Of a DNA stretch of 64,000 nt, positions 9,591 to 19,742 are shown in pieces. This stretch comes from Paracoccaceae bacterium. Its GTDB lineage: Bacteria > Pseudomonadota > Alphaproteobacteria > Rhodobacterales > Rhodobacteraceae. The position numbers were made by a program, and so were the translations under genes. Position 1 is the stretch's first letter. Every line of letters starts with the position of its first letter. Location of the stretch: contig JAGWVA010000006.1 in the NCBI GenBank assembly GCA_028875855.1, positions 27,340 to 91,339 of the forward strand, read 5' to 3'. The notes below the pieces were generated by a model, which saw nothing but the letters and a program-made list of their open reading frames with translations, searched no databases and was not told the origin of the DNA.

Positions 9591-10336
9591 GCGATGAGCC
9601 CCACGCGGCGGCGCACCTTATCGTCGCGCAACTGCACCTCCATGCCAAGGAAATCGTCGGCGTCTGCCGAACACATCCAGACCAGAGCGCGGGCTGGCCA
9701 ATCGGCGGGAATGTGGACCGAAGGATCAAGCTGGCTGACCGGGTTGATGCCGCTGGCCTTGATCTTCACCTGCATCTCGGTCGCCACCGTGCCGGGCGAC
9801 AGCCCCATGATCCGCACACCGGAGCCCGCCGCCTCCAGATGGGCGACGCGGGTCAGCATCGCGGCCCCGGCCTTTGACGTGCAATAGGCGCTCCAGCCCT
9901 CAAGCGGGTTGTGCGCGGCGCCGGAACTGACGGTGATGATCGTGCCCGACCGCCGTCCGATCATGCCGGGCAGAACGGCGTGCATCCCGTGAAAGACCCC
10001 CTTGAGGTTCACGTCGATATCGCGACCCCATTCCTCGGGCGAGGCGTCGGTGATGCGGGCGATCGGCTCGATCATGCCCGCGTTGTTGATGAGGATGTCG
10101 ATCGGGCCCAGATCGGTCTCGATCTTCGCCACCGCAGCCGCCACGGCCCCCGCGTCGGCCACGTCGCAGGCCACCGCAAGTCCGCCCACCTCGCCCGCAA
10201 GCGCGGCAATCGCATCGGCGGATCGCGCCAGCAACGCGACCTTCGCGCCCGCAGCCGCAAAGGCCCGCGCCGCCTCTGCCCCGATCCCCCGGCTTGCCCC
10301 GGTGATCGCCACGACCTTTCCTGCCAATCCGCTCAT
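9587..10336 (-). CDS. SDR family oxidoreductase
   Basis: GKVVAITGASRGIGAE, NNAG, YCTSKAG. Confidence 0.93.
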   Translation of the reverse strand: MSGLAGKVVAITGASRGIGAEAARAFAAAGAKVALLARSADAIAALAGEVGGLAVACDVADAGAVAAAVAKIETDLGPIDILINNAGMIEPIARITDASPEEWGRDIDVNLKGVFHGMHAVLPGMIGRRSGTIITVSSGAAHNPLEGWSAYCTSKAGAAMLTRVAHLEAAGSGVRIMGLSPGTVATEMQVKIKASGINPVSQLDPSVHIPADWPARALVWMCSADADDFLGMEVQLRDDKVRRRVGLIA

Positions 10337-10461
10337 CGATGCCTCCTCTCGCTCTCTTCCGGATTACCTCCATCCCGCGCCGGTGGGAATCCCTTGACCG
10401 CACCACCCCCCCGACAGAGGATATGCCGAACATGCTTTAACCCGTTCCAAAGGACCAGACG

Positions 10462-11961
10462 ATGAAGCAACTCCGCACCCTTGGCCTCGCGAGTGTCGCG
10501 ACGGTGCTTCTGGGCAGCACCGCGGCCCAGGCTCTTACGCCGGCCGACGTCTGGACCGCGATGAAGACCCGGCTCACGTCGATGGGTCAGACGATCAGTG
10601 TCGGAAGCCAGTCGGAGGCCGATGGCAAGCTTGCGCTTCGCAATGTCACGGGGCTGGTCAAGAAGCCCAACTCCACCGTTTCCTACGCCATCCCCGAGAT
10701 CGACCTTCAACAGGACAAGGACGGCAGCGTGACGGTGACGCTGTCGCCCGAGACGGACGTGGTCTTTTCGACCACCTCGCCGCAGGGCACGGTGACGGAA
10801 GGCACGCTGAAGCTGACCCAGGACGGGCTCAAGTCGGTGGTTGCCGGCACCGACGCAGACATGACCTACACGACCTCGGCCACCAGTGTCGGGATCGCGC
10901 TTGCCGGCCTGAAATCCGGCGGCAAGGACCAGCCGGTGAAGGTGGACGGCAAGATCCTCGGCATTCAGGGCACGGCGCATATCGTCACGAACGGGGCGAC
11001 CGATATCGACTCGTCGGGCAGCGCGGCCTCGGCCAACTTCACGGTGGATGCGACGACGACCGACAAGACGGGCAGTGCGACGATCCATGTGGACTTCGCC
11101 ACAAAGGCCCTTGCGACGGAAGCGAAGACCACCGTGCCCGTCGGCGTGAACATGCAGGACATCGCCGCGGCCCTTGGGGCGGGCTATGCCGCCAACACCA
11201 CCATTTCCTATGGGCCGACGACCTATGCCATCTCGCGCGTCGGGGGGCCTTCGTCCGGCACGCTGGACGGAAAGGTCGATGCCGGCACGATCCATGTCAC
11301 GATGGACAAGGGGCACCTGCAATACGACACCGACAGCAAGGGCCTTGACCTGAACGTGACGGCCCCTGTGCTGCCGGTCCCCTCGCTCGGCATCAAGCTG
11401 GCCGAGTCGGCGTTCCGGCTTCTCATGCCGGTCGAAAAGGCGGATGCGCCGCAGCCCTTTGGTCTGCTGCTGAAGCTCGACGGGCTGGAGATCAGCAAGG
11501 AGCTGTGGGGGATGTTCGACCCGAAGTCGATCCTGCCGCACGATCCGGCGACGCTGATCCTCGACCTCGCGGGGAAGGGAAACTGGGCCTACAATTTCTT
11601 CGACCCCGCACTGCAGAAATCCGCCCCCGTCATCCCGGGGCAGGTGGATGAGGTCTCTTTGAACCAGCTGAAGCTGGATGCTGTCGGCACCCATCTGATC
11701 GGCACCGGGACGCTGAAGATCGACAATTCCGATCCCGCCGTGCCGAAGCCGGACGGGGCGATCAACCTGACCCTGACGGGGGCCAACGGGCTTCTGGACA
11801 AACTGGGCGAGATGGGCCTTTTGCCGAAGGAACAGGGCATGGCCGCGCGGATGATGCTGGGCCTGTTTGCGCGCCCCGGCGGCGGGCCGGACGTGCTGAC
11901 CTCGCAGCTTGAGTTCAAGCCGGACGGGTCGATCCTCGCCAATGGCCAGCGGATCAAGTGA
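10462..11961 (+). CDS. DUF2125 domain secreted protein
   Basis: 499 aa with signal peptide; long beta-rich repetitive protein typical of Rhodobacterales DUF2125. Confidence 0.65.
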   Translation: MKQLRTLGLASVATVLLGSTAAQALTPADVWTAMKTRLTSMGQTISVGSQSEADGKLALRNVTGLVKKPNSTVSYAIPEIDLQQDKDGSVTVTLSPETDVVFSTTSPQGTVTEGTLKLTQDGLKSVVAGTDADMTYTTSATSVGIALAGLKSGGKDQPVKVDGKILGIQGTAHIVTNGATDIDSSGSAASANFTVDATTTDKTGSATIHVDFATKALATEAKTTVPVGVNMQDIAAALGAGYAANTTISYGPTTYAISRVGGPSSGTLDGKVDAGTIHVTMDKGHLQYDTDSKGLDLNVTAPVLPVPSLGIKLAESAFRLLMPVEKADAPQPFGLLLKLDGLEISKELWGMFDPKSILPHDPATLILDLAGKGNWAYNFFDPALQKSAPVIPGQVDEVSLNQLKLDAVGTHLIGTGTLKIDNSDPAVPKPDGAINLTLTGANGLLDKLGEMGLLPKEQGMAARMMLGLFARPGGGPDVLTSQLEFKPDGSILANGQRIK

Positions 11962-12019
11962 TGGACCGGCAGGAACGCAGCGCAAGGAAGCCGTCACGCA
12001 ACCGCAGAGGGAGACAGGC

Positions 12020-12442
12020 ATGAACACGCAGGCAATCACGATCGAAGCGACGATCGACGCGCCGGTCGAAACCGTCTGGACCTGCTTTACCGAGCCCGCG
12101 CACATCACCCAGTGGAACTTCGCATCCGACGACTGGCACTGCCCAAGCGCGGAAAACGACCTGCGCGTGGGCGGGCGGTGCAAGACGCGGATGGAGGCGA
12201 AGGACGGCAGCTTCGGCTTCGACCTCGAATATGTCTATGACGCGGTCGAGCCGATGGCGCTTCTGGCCTACAGGCTGATGGATGGGCGCAACGTGCGCAC
12301 GACCTTCGCGCCGATGGAAGGCCGGACACATGTGGTCACGGTCTTCGATCCCGAGGGCCTGCATTCGCTGGAACAGCAGCGCGAGGGCTGGGGGCAGATC
12401 CTGAAGTCGTTCAAACGCCATGCAGAGGCGCAGCGGGGCTAG
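12020..12442 (+). CDS. SRPBCC / AHSA1-type activator family protein
   Basis: ITIEATIDAPVETVWTCFTEPAHITQWNFASDDWHCP. Confidence 0.88.
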   Translation: MNTQAITIEATIDAPVETVWTCFTEPAHITQWNFASDDWHCPSAENDLRVGGRCKTRMEAKDGSFGFDLEYVYDAVEPMALLAYRLMDGRNVRTTFAPMEGRTHVVTVFDPEGLHSLEQQREGWGQILKSFKRHAEAQRG

Positions 12443-12538
12443 GACCCGGAGGCGCGTCAACGCTTTTTGCTCGGGTTCCGCTTGCAACACTTCGCAGGCG
12501 CCACTAGGTCCAAGCCATCCCCAGCAAGAGGTGCGCCC

Positions 12539-13885
12539 ATGTCCGAACCGCTCGAAACGCTCGCCCATGCCCTGCTTGACGCCGCCCGCAAGGCTGGCGC
12601 CGAGGCCGCCGATGCGATGGCGGTCGAGGGAACCTCGATCTCGATCGACGTGCGGCAGGGGCGGCTGGAACAGGCGGAACGGTCCGAAGGCGTGGACATC
12701 GGCCTGCGGGTGCTGATCGGCACGCGGCAGGCCTGCGTGTCGGCATCGGACACGCGCCCCGAGACGATGGCCGCGATGGCCGAACGCGCCGTGGCCATGG
12801 CGCGCGAAGCACCGGAAGACCCGACTATCGGGCTGGCAGATCCCTCCCAGCTGGCCAGGTCATGGGATCTGGCGGCGCTCGACCTCGTGGACCCGGCACC
12901 CGAGCCGTCGGCCGCGGACCTTGAGGAAGACGCGCGGCGGGCCGAAGCCGCCGCGCTCGCGGTGAAGGGCATCAGCCAGATCGACTCCGCCGGGGCAGGT
13001 TACGGCCGCCGGGCGCTGCACATGGCGATGTCGAACGGCTTTTCAGGCGGCTATGCGCGCACCTCGCGCTCGACCTCTTGCGTCGCGATCACCGGCAGCG
13101 GCACGGCGATGGAGCGGGATTATTTCGGGGACAGCCGCACCTACCAATCCGACCTGATCGACCCCGAGACCATCGGGCGGATCGCCGGCGAACGGGCCGT
13201 GGCCCGCGCGGGGGCGCGAAAGCCGAAGACCGGGGCCTATCCGGTGATCTACGACGAACGCGTCGCGGGATCGCTGATCGGGCACCTTCTGGGCGCGATC
13301 AACGGCGCGGCCGTCGCCCGGGGCGCAAGCTGGCTGCGCGACGCGATGGGCGAGGCCGTTCTGCCCAAGGGGCTGACGCTGACCGAAGACCCGCACCGCC
13401 CCCGCATCGGCGGCTCGCGCCCCTTCGATTCGGAGGGCCTGCCCAGCCTTCTGCGCGAGGTGGTGAAGGATGGCGTCCTGCAAAGCTGGACGCTGGACCT
13501 TGCGACCGGGCGCAAGCTCGGCCTGCCTTCGACGGGGAACGCGTCGCGCGGGACGTCCGGCCCGCCCTCGCCCTCGCCGTCCAACATCGCGCTGACGCAG
13601 GGCGCGCGCAGTCAGGAGGACCTGCTGCGCGAGATGGGCACGGGCCTTCTGATCACCTCGATGATCGGCAGTTCGATCAACCCGACCACGGGCGACTATT
13701 CCCGCGGCGCCTCGGGGTTCTGGGTCGAGAACGGCCAGATAGCCTATCCGGTGAACGAATGCACCGTGGCGGGCAACCTGCGCGACATGCTGAAGACGAT
13801 CGTGCCCGCCAACGACGCCCGCACGTGGTATGGGCTCGTGGTGCCGTCGCTCCTCGTGGAAGGTCTGACGCTTGCCGGCGAATGA
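12539..13885 (+). CDS. TldD/PmbA family metalloprotease (PmbA-like)
   Basis: ISIDVRQGRLEQAERSEGVDIGLRVLIG; TGNASRG; INPTTGDYSRGASGFWVENGQIAYPVNECTVAGNLRDML. Confidence 0.92.
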   Translation: MSEPLETLAHALLDAARKAGAEAADAMAVEGTSISIDVRQGRLEQAERSEGVDIGLRVLIGTRQACVSASDTRPETMAAMAERAVAMAREAPEDPTIGLADPSQLARSWDLAALDLVDPAPEPSAADLEEDARRAEAAALAVKGISQIDSAGAGYGRRALHMAMSNGFSGGYARTSRSTSCVAITGSGTAMERDYFGDSRTYQSDLIDPETIGRIAGERAVARAGARKPKTGAYPVIYDERVAGSLIGHLLGAINGAAVARGASWLRDAMGEAVLPKGLTLTEDPHRPRIGGSRPFDSEGLPSLLREVVKDGVLQSWTLDLATGRKLGLPSTGNASRGTSGPPSPSPSNIALTQGARSQEDLLREMGTGLLITSMIGSSINPTTGDYSRGASGFWVENGQIAYPVNECTVAGNLRDMLKTIVPANDARTWYGLVVPSLLVEGLTLAGE

Positions 13886-14672
13886 CCTCGACCTGCTGAT
13901 CGGCGCGGCCCGCGCGGCGGGGCAGATCGCCCTGCGCCATTGGGGCAAGTCGCCGCGGACATGGGAAAAGCCCGACGGCGCAGGCCCGGTGACGGAAGCC
14001 GATCTGGAGGTCGATCGCGCACTGGCCGACGCGCTGACAGGCGCGCGCCCGGGCTATGGCTGGCTGTCCGAGGAAAGCGAAGACAGCGCCCGGCGGCTAA
14101 ATTGCGAACGAACGTTCATCATTGACCCAATCGACGGGACCCGCGCCTTCATCAAGGGTGAGAAGGGCTTTTCCCATTCATTGGCCGTGGCTTGCAACGG
14201 CACGGTGGAAAGCGCCGTCGTATATCTGCCGGCGCTCGACCTGCTTTACACCGCTACGCGCGGCGGGCCGGCGCTGTTGAACGGCGCGCCGCTCACGCCG
14301 TCCTCGCCTCTTGGCTCGGAAGGCGTGTCGGCGCTGACCAATGCCACCGCGCTCCAGCCCGAGTTCTGGCCGGGCGGCGTGCCGAACCTGCACCGCGCCT
14401 TTCGCCCCTCGCTCGCCTGGCGCCTTTGCTTGGTGGCGGAGGGGGAACACGATGCGCTGATCACGCTGCGCGACGCGTGGGAATGGGACATCGCCGCCGG
14501 TTGCCTGATTGCCGAAGCCGCAGGCGTGCGGGTCACTGACCGCAACGGCGGCCCCCTGCGGTTCAATGCTCCCACGCCGCTGACCGCAGGCGTGATCGCC
14601 GCGCCCCCCCGCGCTGCACGCCGAGCTTCTGACCCGGCGGCAGGGAGCGTAATCGAACAATCGTTCAGCTAA
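13872..14672 (+). CDS. Inositol monophosphatase family protein (CysQ-like 3'(2'),5'-bisphosphate nucleotidase)
   Basis: GPVTEADLEVDRAL, WLSEES, FIIDPIDGTRAFIKG, WEWDIAAGCLIAEAAG. Confidence 0.9.
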   Translation: MPANDLDLLIGAARAAGQIALRHWGKSPRTWEKPDGAGPVTEADLEVDRALADALTGARPGYGWLSEESEDSARRLNCERTFIIDPIDGTRAFIKGEKGFSHSLAVACNGTVESAVVYLPALDLLYTATRGGPALLNGAPLTPSSPLGSEGVSALTNATALQPEFWPGGVPNLHRAFRPSLAWRLCLVAEGEHDALITLRDAWEWDIAAGCLIAEAAGVRVTDRNGGPLRFNAPTPLTAGVIAAPPRAARRASDPAAGSVIEQSFS

Positions 14673-14673
14673 C

Positions 14674-16986
14674 TTAGGTGCGGCCGCGCGGCTTGCCCCT
14701 GGGTTTCAGCCGTTGCGACGGATCGGCCGCGTTGAACGCCGGGCGCCGGGGGGCGGCATCTCCGGTTTTCGGCGCCTTTCCGGCATAACCCTTGCCGGGC
14801 TTGCCTTCGCCCGGCTTGCCGCCGAAGCGGCTTCCCTCGGGTTTGCCGCGCCCTTGCGGCTTGCCGGCAGAGGCGGGCCCGCGCTTTGCCTTGTCAGCGC
14901 CCGACCATCGGGCCTTGCGCGCGCCATCCTCGGCCGGACGTGCATCCCCGTCTGCCTTGCGAGGCTTGTAGGGGCGTTCCTCGCGCTCGCGCATCGGGAC
15001 GGTGGCGTTGTCGGGCTGCCAGCCGCTGTCCTGGCGTTCGGTATAGCCGCCAGCATCGCGATCCTCGCGCCGGGCGGGTTTCACGCCGACGCGACGGGCC
15101 GGTTTCACCGGACCACGCTCGGCATATTTCGCGGCGCGGAAAGCCTTCTTGCCCTGAATGCCCTCGGGCGCTTCGACGGCGGCCGGCGCTGGCTCTGCCT
15201 CACGCGCGGGGCGCGGCGCGGGACGGGGTGCCCGCACCTCGCGGGGAGCACGGTCTTCGCGGGGGGCGCGATCTTCCCGCTGTGCGCGCTCTTCGCGGGG
15301 GGCGCGCTCTTCGCGGGGCGGACGCGGGGCGCGATCTTCGCGCGGGGCGCGGGGTGCCGGCTCCGGGCGGCCCAGCACCGGCGCCTCGGCCAGACGCTGA
15401 ACGGCAAGGCCGGGTTCCAGTTCCTTGCCAGCGCCCAGGGCAGCTTCGAACCCGGCCGCCGCGGCAGCGGCAATCTGGACGAAGGTCCATTCCTGCTGCA
15501 CGCGGATCGCGCCGATCTCGGCCTTGGTGATCCGCCCGTGATCGCAAAGCTTGGGCAGGATCCAGCGGGCCTCGGCGCGGCCGCTGTGCCCGACCGAGAG
15601 GCGATACCAGACGGAATCGCCGAATTCCTCGCGCGGCTTGCGGGCCTCGGCCACGGCGGCGGCCGTCGGCGTGGCATGGCTGCGCAACTCCTCGGGCGCG
15701 GACCGCCCGGCACGCCACAGCCGCAGAAAGCCCGCGGCCAGACGCTCTGCCGGAAAGCGCGCGACAAGGGCCGCGACGGCCGCGGCCTCGTCCTCGGCAA
15801 CGTCAGCCTCGAATTCCGGCGTCGCCATCAGGCGGTCGTCGTCGCGCGCCATCACCTCGTCGGCCGAAGGCGCGGGCCCCCAGTTCGCCGTGACGCGCGC
15901 GCCTTGCAGCAGGCGGTTGGCCTTCTTGAATTCGCGCGGGGTCACGATGAGGGCCGACACGCCCTTGCGCCCCGCCCGGCCGGTGCGGCCGGAGCGATGC
16001 AACAGCACTTCCGAGTTCTGCGGCAGGTCGGCGTGGATCACCAGTTCCAGACCCGGCACGTCGATGCCGCGCGCGGCGACGTCGGTCGCGATGCAGACCC
16101 GCGCCCGGCCGTCACGCATCGCCTGCAACGCATGAAGCCGCTCGGTCTGCGACAACTCGCCCGACAGCGCCACGACCTGAAAGCCGCGATTGTGGAAACG
16201 GCCCATCAGCCGCGTCACCTCGGCCCGGGTCTTGCAGAAGACGATGGCCATCTGCGCCTCGTAATAGCGCAGGACGTTGATGATCGCGTGTTCGCGGTCA
16301 TCGGGCGACACGCTGAAGGCACGGTATTCGATGTCGGCATGCTGACGCGTCTCGGCCGCCGTGCGCACCCGCACCGCGTCGCGCTGATACTGCGTCGCCA
16401 GCTTGGAAATCTCGGGCGGGACGGTGGCCGAGAACATCAGCGTGCGGCGTCCCTCGGGGGCCGCGCCAAGGATGAACTCCAGATCCTCGGTGAACCCGAG
16501 GTCGAGCATCTCGTCGGCCTCGTCCAGCACCACGGCGCGCACCGCCGACAAGTCGAGCGAGCCGCGTTCGATGTGATCCTTCAACCGGCCGGGCGTGCCG
16601 ACGACGATCTGCGCCCCGCGTTCCAGCGCGCGCCGTTCGGTCCGGTAGTCCATGCCGCCCACGCAGGAGGCAAGCTGCGCCCCCGTCTCGGCGTAAAGCC
16701 ATTCCAGCTCGCGGCGGACCTGCAGGGCAAGTTCGCGCGTCGGCGCCACGATCAGCGCAAGCGGCGCGGCGGCATACAGAAAGCGTTCGTCTTCGCCCAG
16801 GATGTCGGGCGCGATGGCAAGGCCGAAGGCGACCGTCTTGCCCGACCCGGTCTGCGCCGAGACCAGCGCGTCGCGGCCCGCAAGTTCGGCGCCGATGGCG
16901 GCTTCCTGCACGGGTGTAAGGGTTTCATAGCCACGTTTCGTCAGGGCCGCGGCCAAAGGCGCCGCGATGCCGGAATGATCCGTCAT
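14674..16986 (-). CDS. DEAD/DEAH-box RNA helicase with long basic low-complexity C-terminus
   Basis: SAQTGSGKT, PTRELALQV, VLDEADEMLDLGF, SATVP, HRSGRTGRAGR; C-terminal RxDRAPRE-type repeats. Confidence 0.95.
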   Translation of the reverse strand: MTDHSGIAAPLAAALTKRGYETLTPVQEAAIGAELAGRDALVSAQTGSGKTVAFGLAIAPDILGEDERFLYAAAPLALIVAPTRELALQVRRELEWLYAETGAQLASCVGGMDYRTERRALERGAQIVVGTPGRLKDHIERGSLDLSAVRAVVLDEADEMLDLGFTEDLEFILGAAPEGRRTLMFSATVPPEISKLATQYQRDAVRVRTAAETRQHADIEYRAFSVSPDDREHAIINVLRYYEAQMAIVFCKTRAEVTRLMGRFHNRGFQVVALSGELSQTERLHALQAMRDGRARVCIATDVAARGIDVPGLELVIHADLPQNSEVLLHRSGRTGRAGRKGVSALIVTPREFKKANRLLQGARVTANWGPAPSADEVMARDDDRLMATPEFEADVAEDEAAAVAALVARFPAERLAAGFLRLWRAGRSAPEELRSHATPTAAAVAEARKPREEFGDSVWYRLSVGHSGRAEARWILPKLCDHGRITKAEIGAIRVQQEWTFVQIAAAAAAGFEAALGAGKELEPGLAVQRLAEAPVLGRPEPAPRAPREDRAPRPPREERAPREERAQREDRAPREDRAPREVRAPRPAPRPAREAEPAPAAVEAPEGIQGKKAFRAAKYAERGPVKPARRVGVKPARREDRDAGGYTERQDSGWQPDNATVPMREREERPYKPRKADGDARPAEDGARKARWSGADKAKRGPASAGKPQGRGKPEGSRFGGKPGEGKPGKGYAGKAPKTGDAAPRRPAFNAADPSQRLKPRGKPRGRT

Positions 16987-17229
16987 GTTCCGTCTTTCCA
17001 AGGGGGCGCACCTTGCGCCCGGGTGATGGCCCACCCGTCCTTGACCGGGCCTCCCTGCCCGGCATCGCGGAAACCCGGAGCCCGAAGTCGTTGCACATAC
17101 GGGAAATCGGGGACCTTGTATAGGCGTTCCGGCTTGACCCTGTGCATGGCCGTCATGCGCCTTGCCCCGTCCGCTTGACCTGCCCCGCGCTTTGACTAGG
17201 GTGCGCCATCTCGAAAAGGGAGCCTCCTC

Positions 17230-17475
17230 ATGACACAACGCCTCCATCTCGTCTTCGGTGGCGAGTTGACGACCCCGTCCAAGACCACGTTCAAGGACGT
17301 CTCGAAGATCCACATCGTCGGCATGTTCCCCGACTATGCCTCGGCCCATGCGGCATGGAAGGCGGAAGCCCAGCGGACAGTGGACGATGCCCACATGCGC
17401 TACTTCATCGCCCATATCCACCGGCTGCGGGACGAAGAACAGCCCGGCGGACCGACGGAAGAACTCGGGGGCTGA
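17230..17475 (+). CDS. DUF4170 domain protein
   Basis: 82 codons, YFIAHIHRL; immediately upstream of kdtA and lpxK. Confidence 0.75.
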   Translation: MTQRLHLVFGGELTTPSKTTFKDVSKIHIVGMFPDYASAHAAWKAEAQRTVDDAHMRYFIAHIHRLRDEEQPGGPTEELGG

Positions 17476-17484
17476 GACAGGAAG

Positions 17485-18702
17485 ATGCGGCGCTCTCCCG
17501 CCTTGGGGCTTTATCTCGCGCTGTCCGGCTGGCGGCGCGACAAGGCCGCACGGGCAGAGACGCCGCCCCGGCCCAAGGGGCCGCTGCTCTGGCTTCACGC
17601 GCCCGATATCCTTGATTTTCCAGCCGTCGCGGACCTGCTGCGGCGGCTGGTCGATGAGCGGCCGGGAACACATGTTCTGCTGACCGCGCCCGATCCCGGC
17701 ACCGAGGCCCCGGCCCTGCCCCGCCGGGTGCATCTTGCCCCCCTGCCGCCCGGCGACAGGGCGGGTCTTGCCGCCTTCATCGCCCATTGGCAACCCGACG
17801 CCTTCGCGCAGGTGGGCGGGCCGCCGGACCCGCTGGTCCTGATGGCGGTGACCGGTCTTGGGCTGCGGCCCATCCTCGTGAACCTCGCGCCGGCCGGGCG
17901 GGCCTTCTCGCTCGTTCCCGGTCTCAGCCGCGGCGCCTTGGGGACGGCGGCGCGCATCCTTGTCTCCGATCCGATCGCGGCGCGGCGGATGCGGCGGCTC
18001 GTGGGCCCTGCCGCGCCGATCGAGACGATCGGGCCGCTGGAACCGGCGCCCCCCGCCTTGCCGCATACCGAGGCCGAACGCGAGGCCGTCGCCGGCAGCC
18101 TTGGCGGTCGGCCTGTCTGGCTTGCGGCGGCCCTTCCCCCCGACGAGGTCGAGGCCGTGATCGCGGCCCATCGCGCCGCGCTGCGTCTTGCCCATCGGCT
18201 GTTGCTGATCGTCGTGCCGCACGATCTGTCCGCCGCGCCCGCCCTTGTCACCCGCATGACAGAGACCGAGGGCTGGAACGTCGCGCTGCGCAGCAACGAA
18301 GAGGGGATAGAGGAAGACTGCCACGTCTATATCGCGGATACCGAAGGCGAGTTGGGCCTGTGGTTCCGCATCGCGCCGATCACCTACATGGGCGGCACCC
18401 TGTCGGATGCGGGCAGCCTGCGGCCCCCGACCGAACCCGCGGCGCTTGGCTCGGCGATCATTCACGGCCCCCGTCCCGGCCCGCACGAGAAAGCCTATGC
18501 CAACCTCCGCGCCGCCCGGGCCACGCGGGAATTGCGCAACCCCACCGATCTGGGCGAGGCGGTAGGCGACCTGCTGGCCCCCGACCGCGCCGCGCAACTG
18601 GCCCATAACGCCTGGGCCTCGACCACCAGCGGGGCGGAAGTGGCCGACCGCGTGCTGCGCCTGATCGTCGAGGCGCTGCGCGAGACAAGGGGGGCAGGAT
18701 GA
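17485..18702 (+). CDS. kdtA: 3-deoxy-D-manno-octulosonic acid transferase
   Basis: [40 protein letters not shown]; linked to lpxK. Confidence 0.88.
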   Translation: MRRSPALGLYLALSGWRRDKAARAETPPRPKGPLLWLHAPDILDFPAVADLLRRLVDERPGTHVLLTAPDPGTEAPALPRRVHLAPLPPGDRAGLAAFIAHWQPDAFAQVGGPPDPLVLMAVTGLGLRPILVNLAPAGRAFSLVPGLSRGALGTAARILVSDPIAARRMRRLVGPAAPIETIGPLEPAPPALPHTEAEREAVAGSLGGRPVWLAAALPPDEVEAVIAAHRAALRLAHRLLLIVVPHDLSAAPALVTRMTETEGWNVALRSNEEGIEEDCHVYIADTEGELGLWFRIAPITYMGGTLSDAGSLRPPTEPAALGSAIIHGPRPGPHEKAYANLRAARATRELRNPTDLGEAVGDLLAPDRAAQLAHNAWASTTSGAEVADRVLRLIVEALRETRGAG

Positions 18703-19694
18703 CGACACCCGCCTATTGGTTCACCCCGCCCGAAGCGCCCGCATGGCAGGCGCGCATCCTGTCACCGTTGGGCAGGCTTTATGCCGCAGCGACGGCCCGG
18801 CGGCTTGCACGGGGCGCGGGCCTCGGCCCCGGCGTTCCGGTGATCTGCATCGGCAACCTGAACGCGGGCGGAACGGGCAAGACGCCAACCACCATCGCGC
18901 TCCTTGAACGCCTGTCGGCGCGCGGGATCGCCGCCCATGTCGTCAGCCGCGGCCATGGCGGATCGCTGCAGGGCCCGGTTCAGGTGGATTTGCGCAAACA
19001 CAAGGCGGCCGAGGTGGGGGACGAGCCGCTCCTGCTCGCGGCCTTCACGCCGACCTGGGTCGCCAAGGACCGTGCGGCAGGTGCCAGGGCGGCGGCCTTG
19101 GCGGGCGCGCAGGTGATCCTGCTCGATGACGGGTTTCAGAATCCTTCCGTGAAGAAGGACCTGTCGATCGTCGTCGTCGATGCCGCGAAGGGCTTCGGCA
19201 ACGGGCGCTGCATTCCCGCGGGCCCCCTAAGGGAGCCGGTCGATGTCGGACTGCGCCGGGCAGACCTCGTCCTGTCGATCGGCAACGCAGATGCGCAGGC
19301 GCGGTTCTCGACGGTGTGGGGCGCCCGGATTGGCCTGCCGCACCTGACAGGCGAACTGCTGCCCCTTCAGACCGGCATGGACTGGCAGGACATGCGCGTC
19401 ATGGCCTTCGCCGGGATCGGCCACCCCGAGAAGTTCTTTGCCACCCTGCGCAGCCTTGGCGTGAAACTGCTGCGGACCGAGGCGCTGGCAGATCACCAGC
19501 CCCTGCCCACCGCCCTGATGCAGCGGCTCGAGGCAGATGCCTGGGCCAAGGGCGCGCAGTTGGTCACGACGGAAAAGGACGCGGTGCGCCTGCCGGAAAG
19601 CTTCCGTGCGCGCGTGTTGACATTGCCCGTTCGACTGCGGATCGACGATCCGACGGCGCTGGACGCAGCCCTCGACCGCCTGTTCCCGGTCTGA
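18699..19694 (+). CDS. lpxK: Tetraacyldisaccharide 4'-kinase
   Basis: [65 protein letters not shown]. Confidence 0.95.
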   Translation: MTTPAYWFTPPEAPAWQARILSPLGRLYAAATARRLARGAGLGPGVPVICIGNLNAGGTGKTPTTIALLERLSARGIAAHVVSRGHGGSLQGPVQVDLRKHKAAEVGDEPLLLAAFTPTWVAKDRAAGARAAALAGAQVILLDDGFQNPSVKKDLSIVVVDAAKGFGNGRCIPAGPLREPVDVGLRRADLVLSIGNADAQARFSTVWGARIGLPHLTGELLPLQTGMDWQDMRVMAFAGIGHPEKFFATLRSLGVKLLRTEALADHQPLPTALMQRLEADAWAKGAQLVTTEKDAVRLPESFRARVLTLPVRLRIDDPTALDAALDRLFPV

Positions 19695-19718
19695 TCTTGC
19701 GGGCGAGAATCGGCCCCC

Positions 19719-19741
19719 GCGATTTTTCGTCGAAAAATCGC
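19719..19741. terminator. 23-nt perfect palindrome between convergent genes, likely bidirectional terminator
   Basis: GCGATTTTTCG-T-CGAAAAATCGC. Confidence 0.7.
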
Positions 19742-19742
19742 C

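Noticed and set aside
10333-12183. 616-aa minus-strand ORF
   Set aside because: Antisense to the DUF2125 gene; no signal or motif.
14713-17178. 821-aa plus-strand ORF opposite the DEAD-box helicase
   Set aside because: Mirror-frame ORF of a high-GC gene; opposite strand has full helicase motifs.
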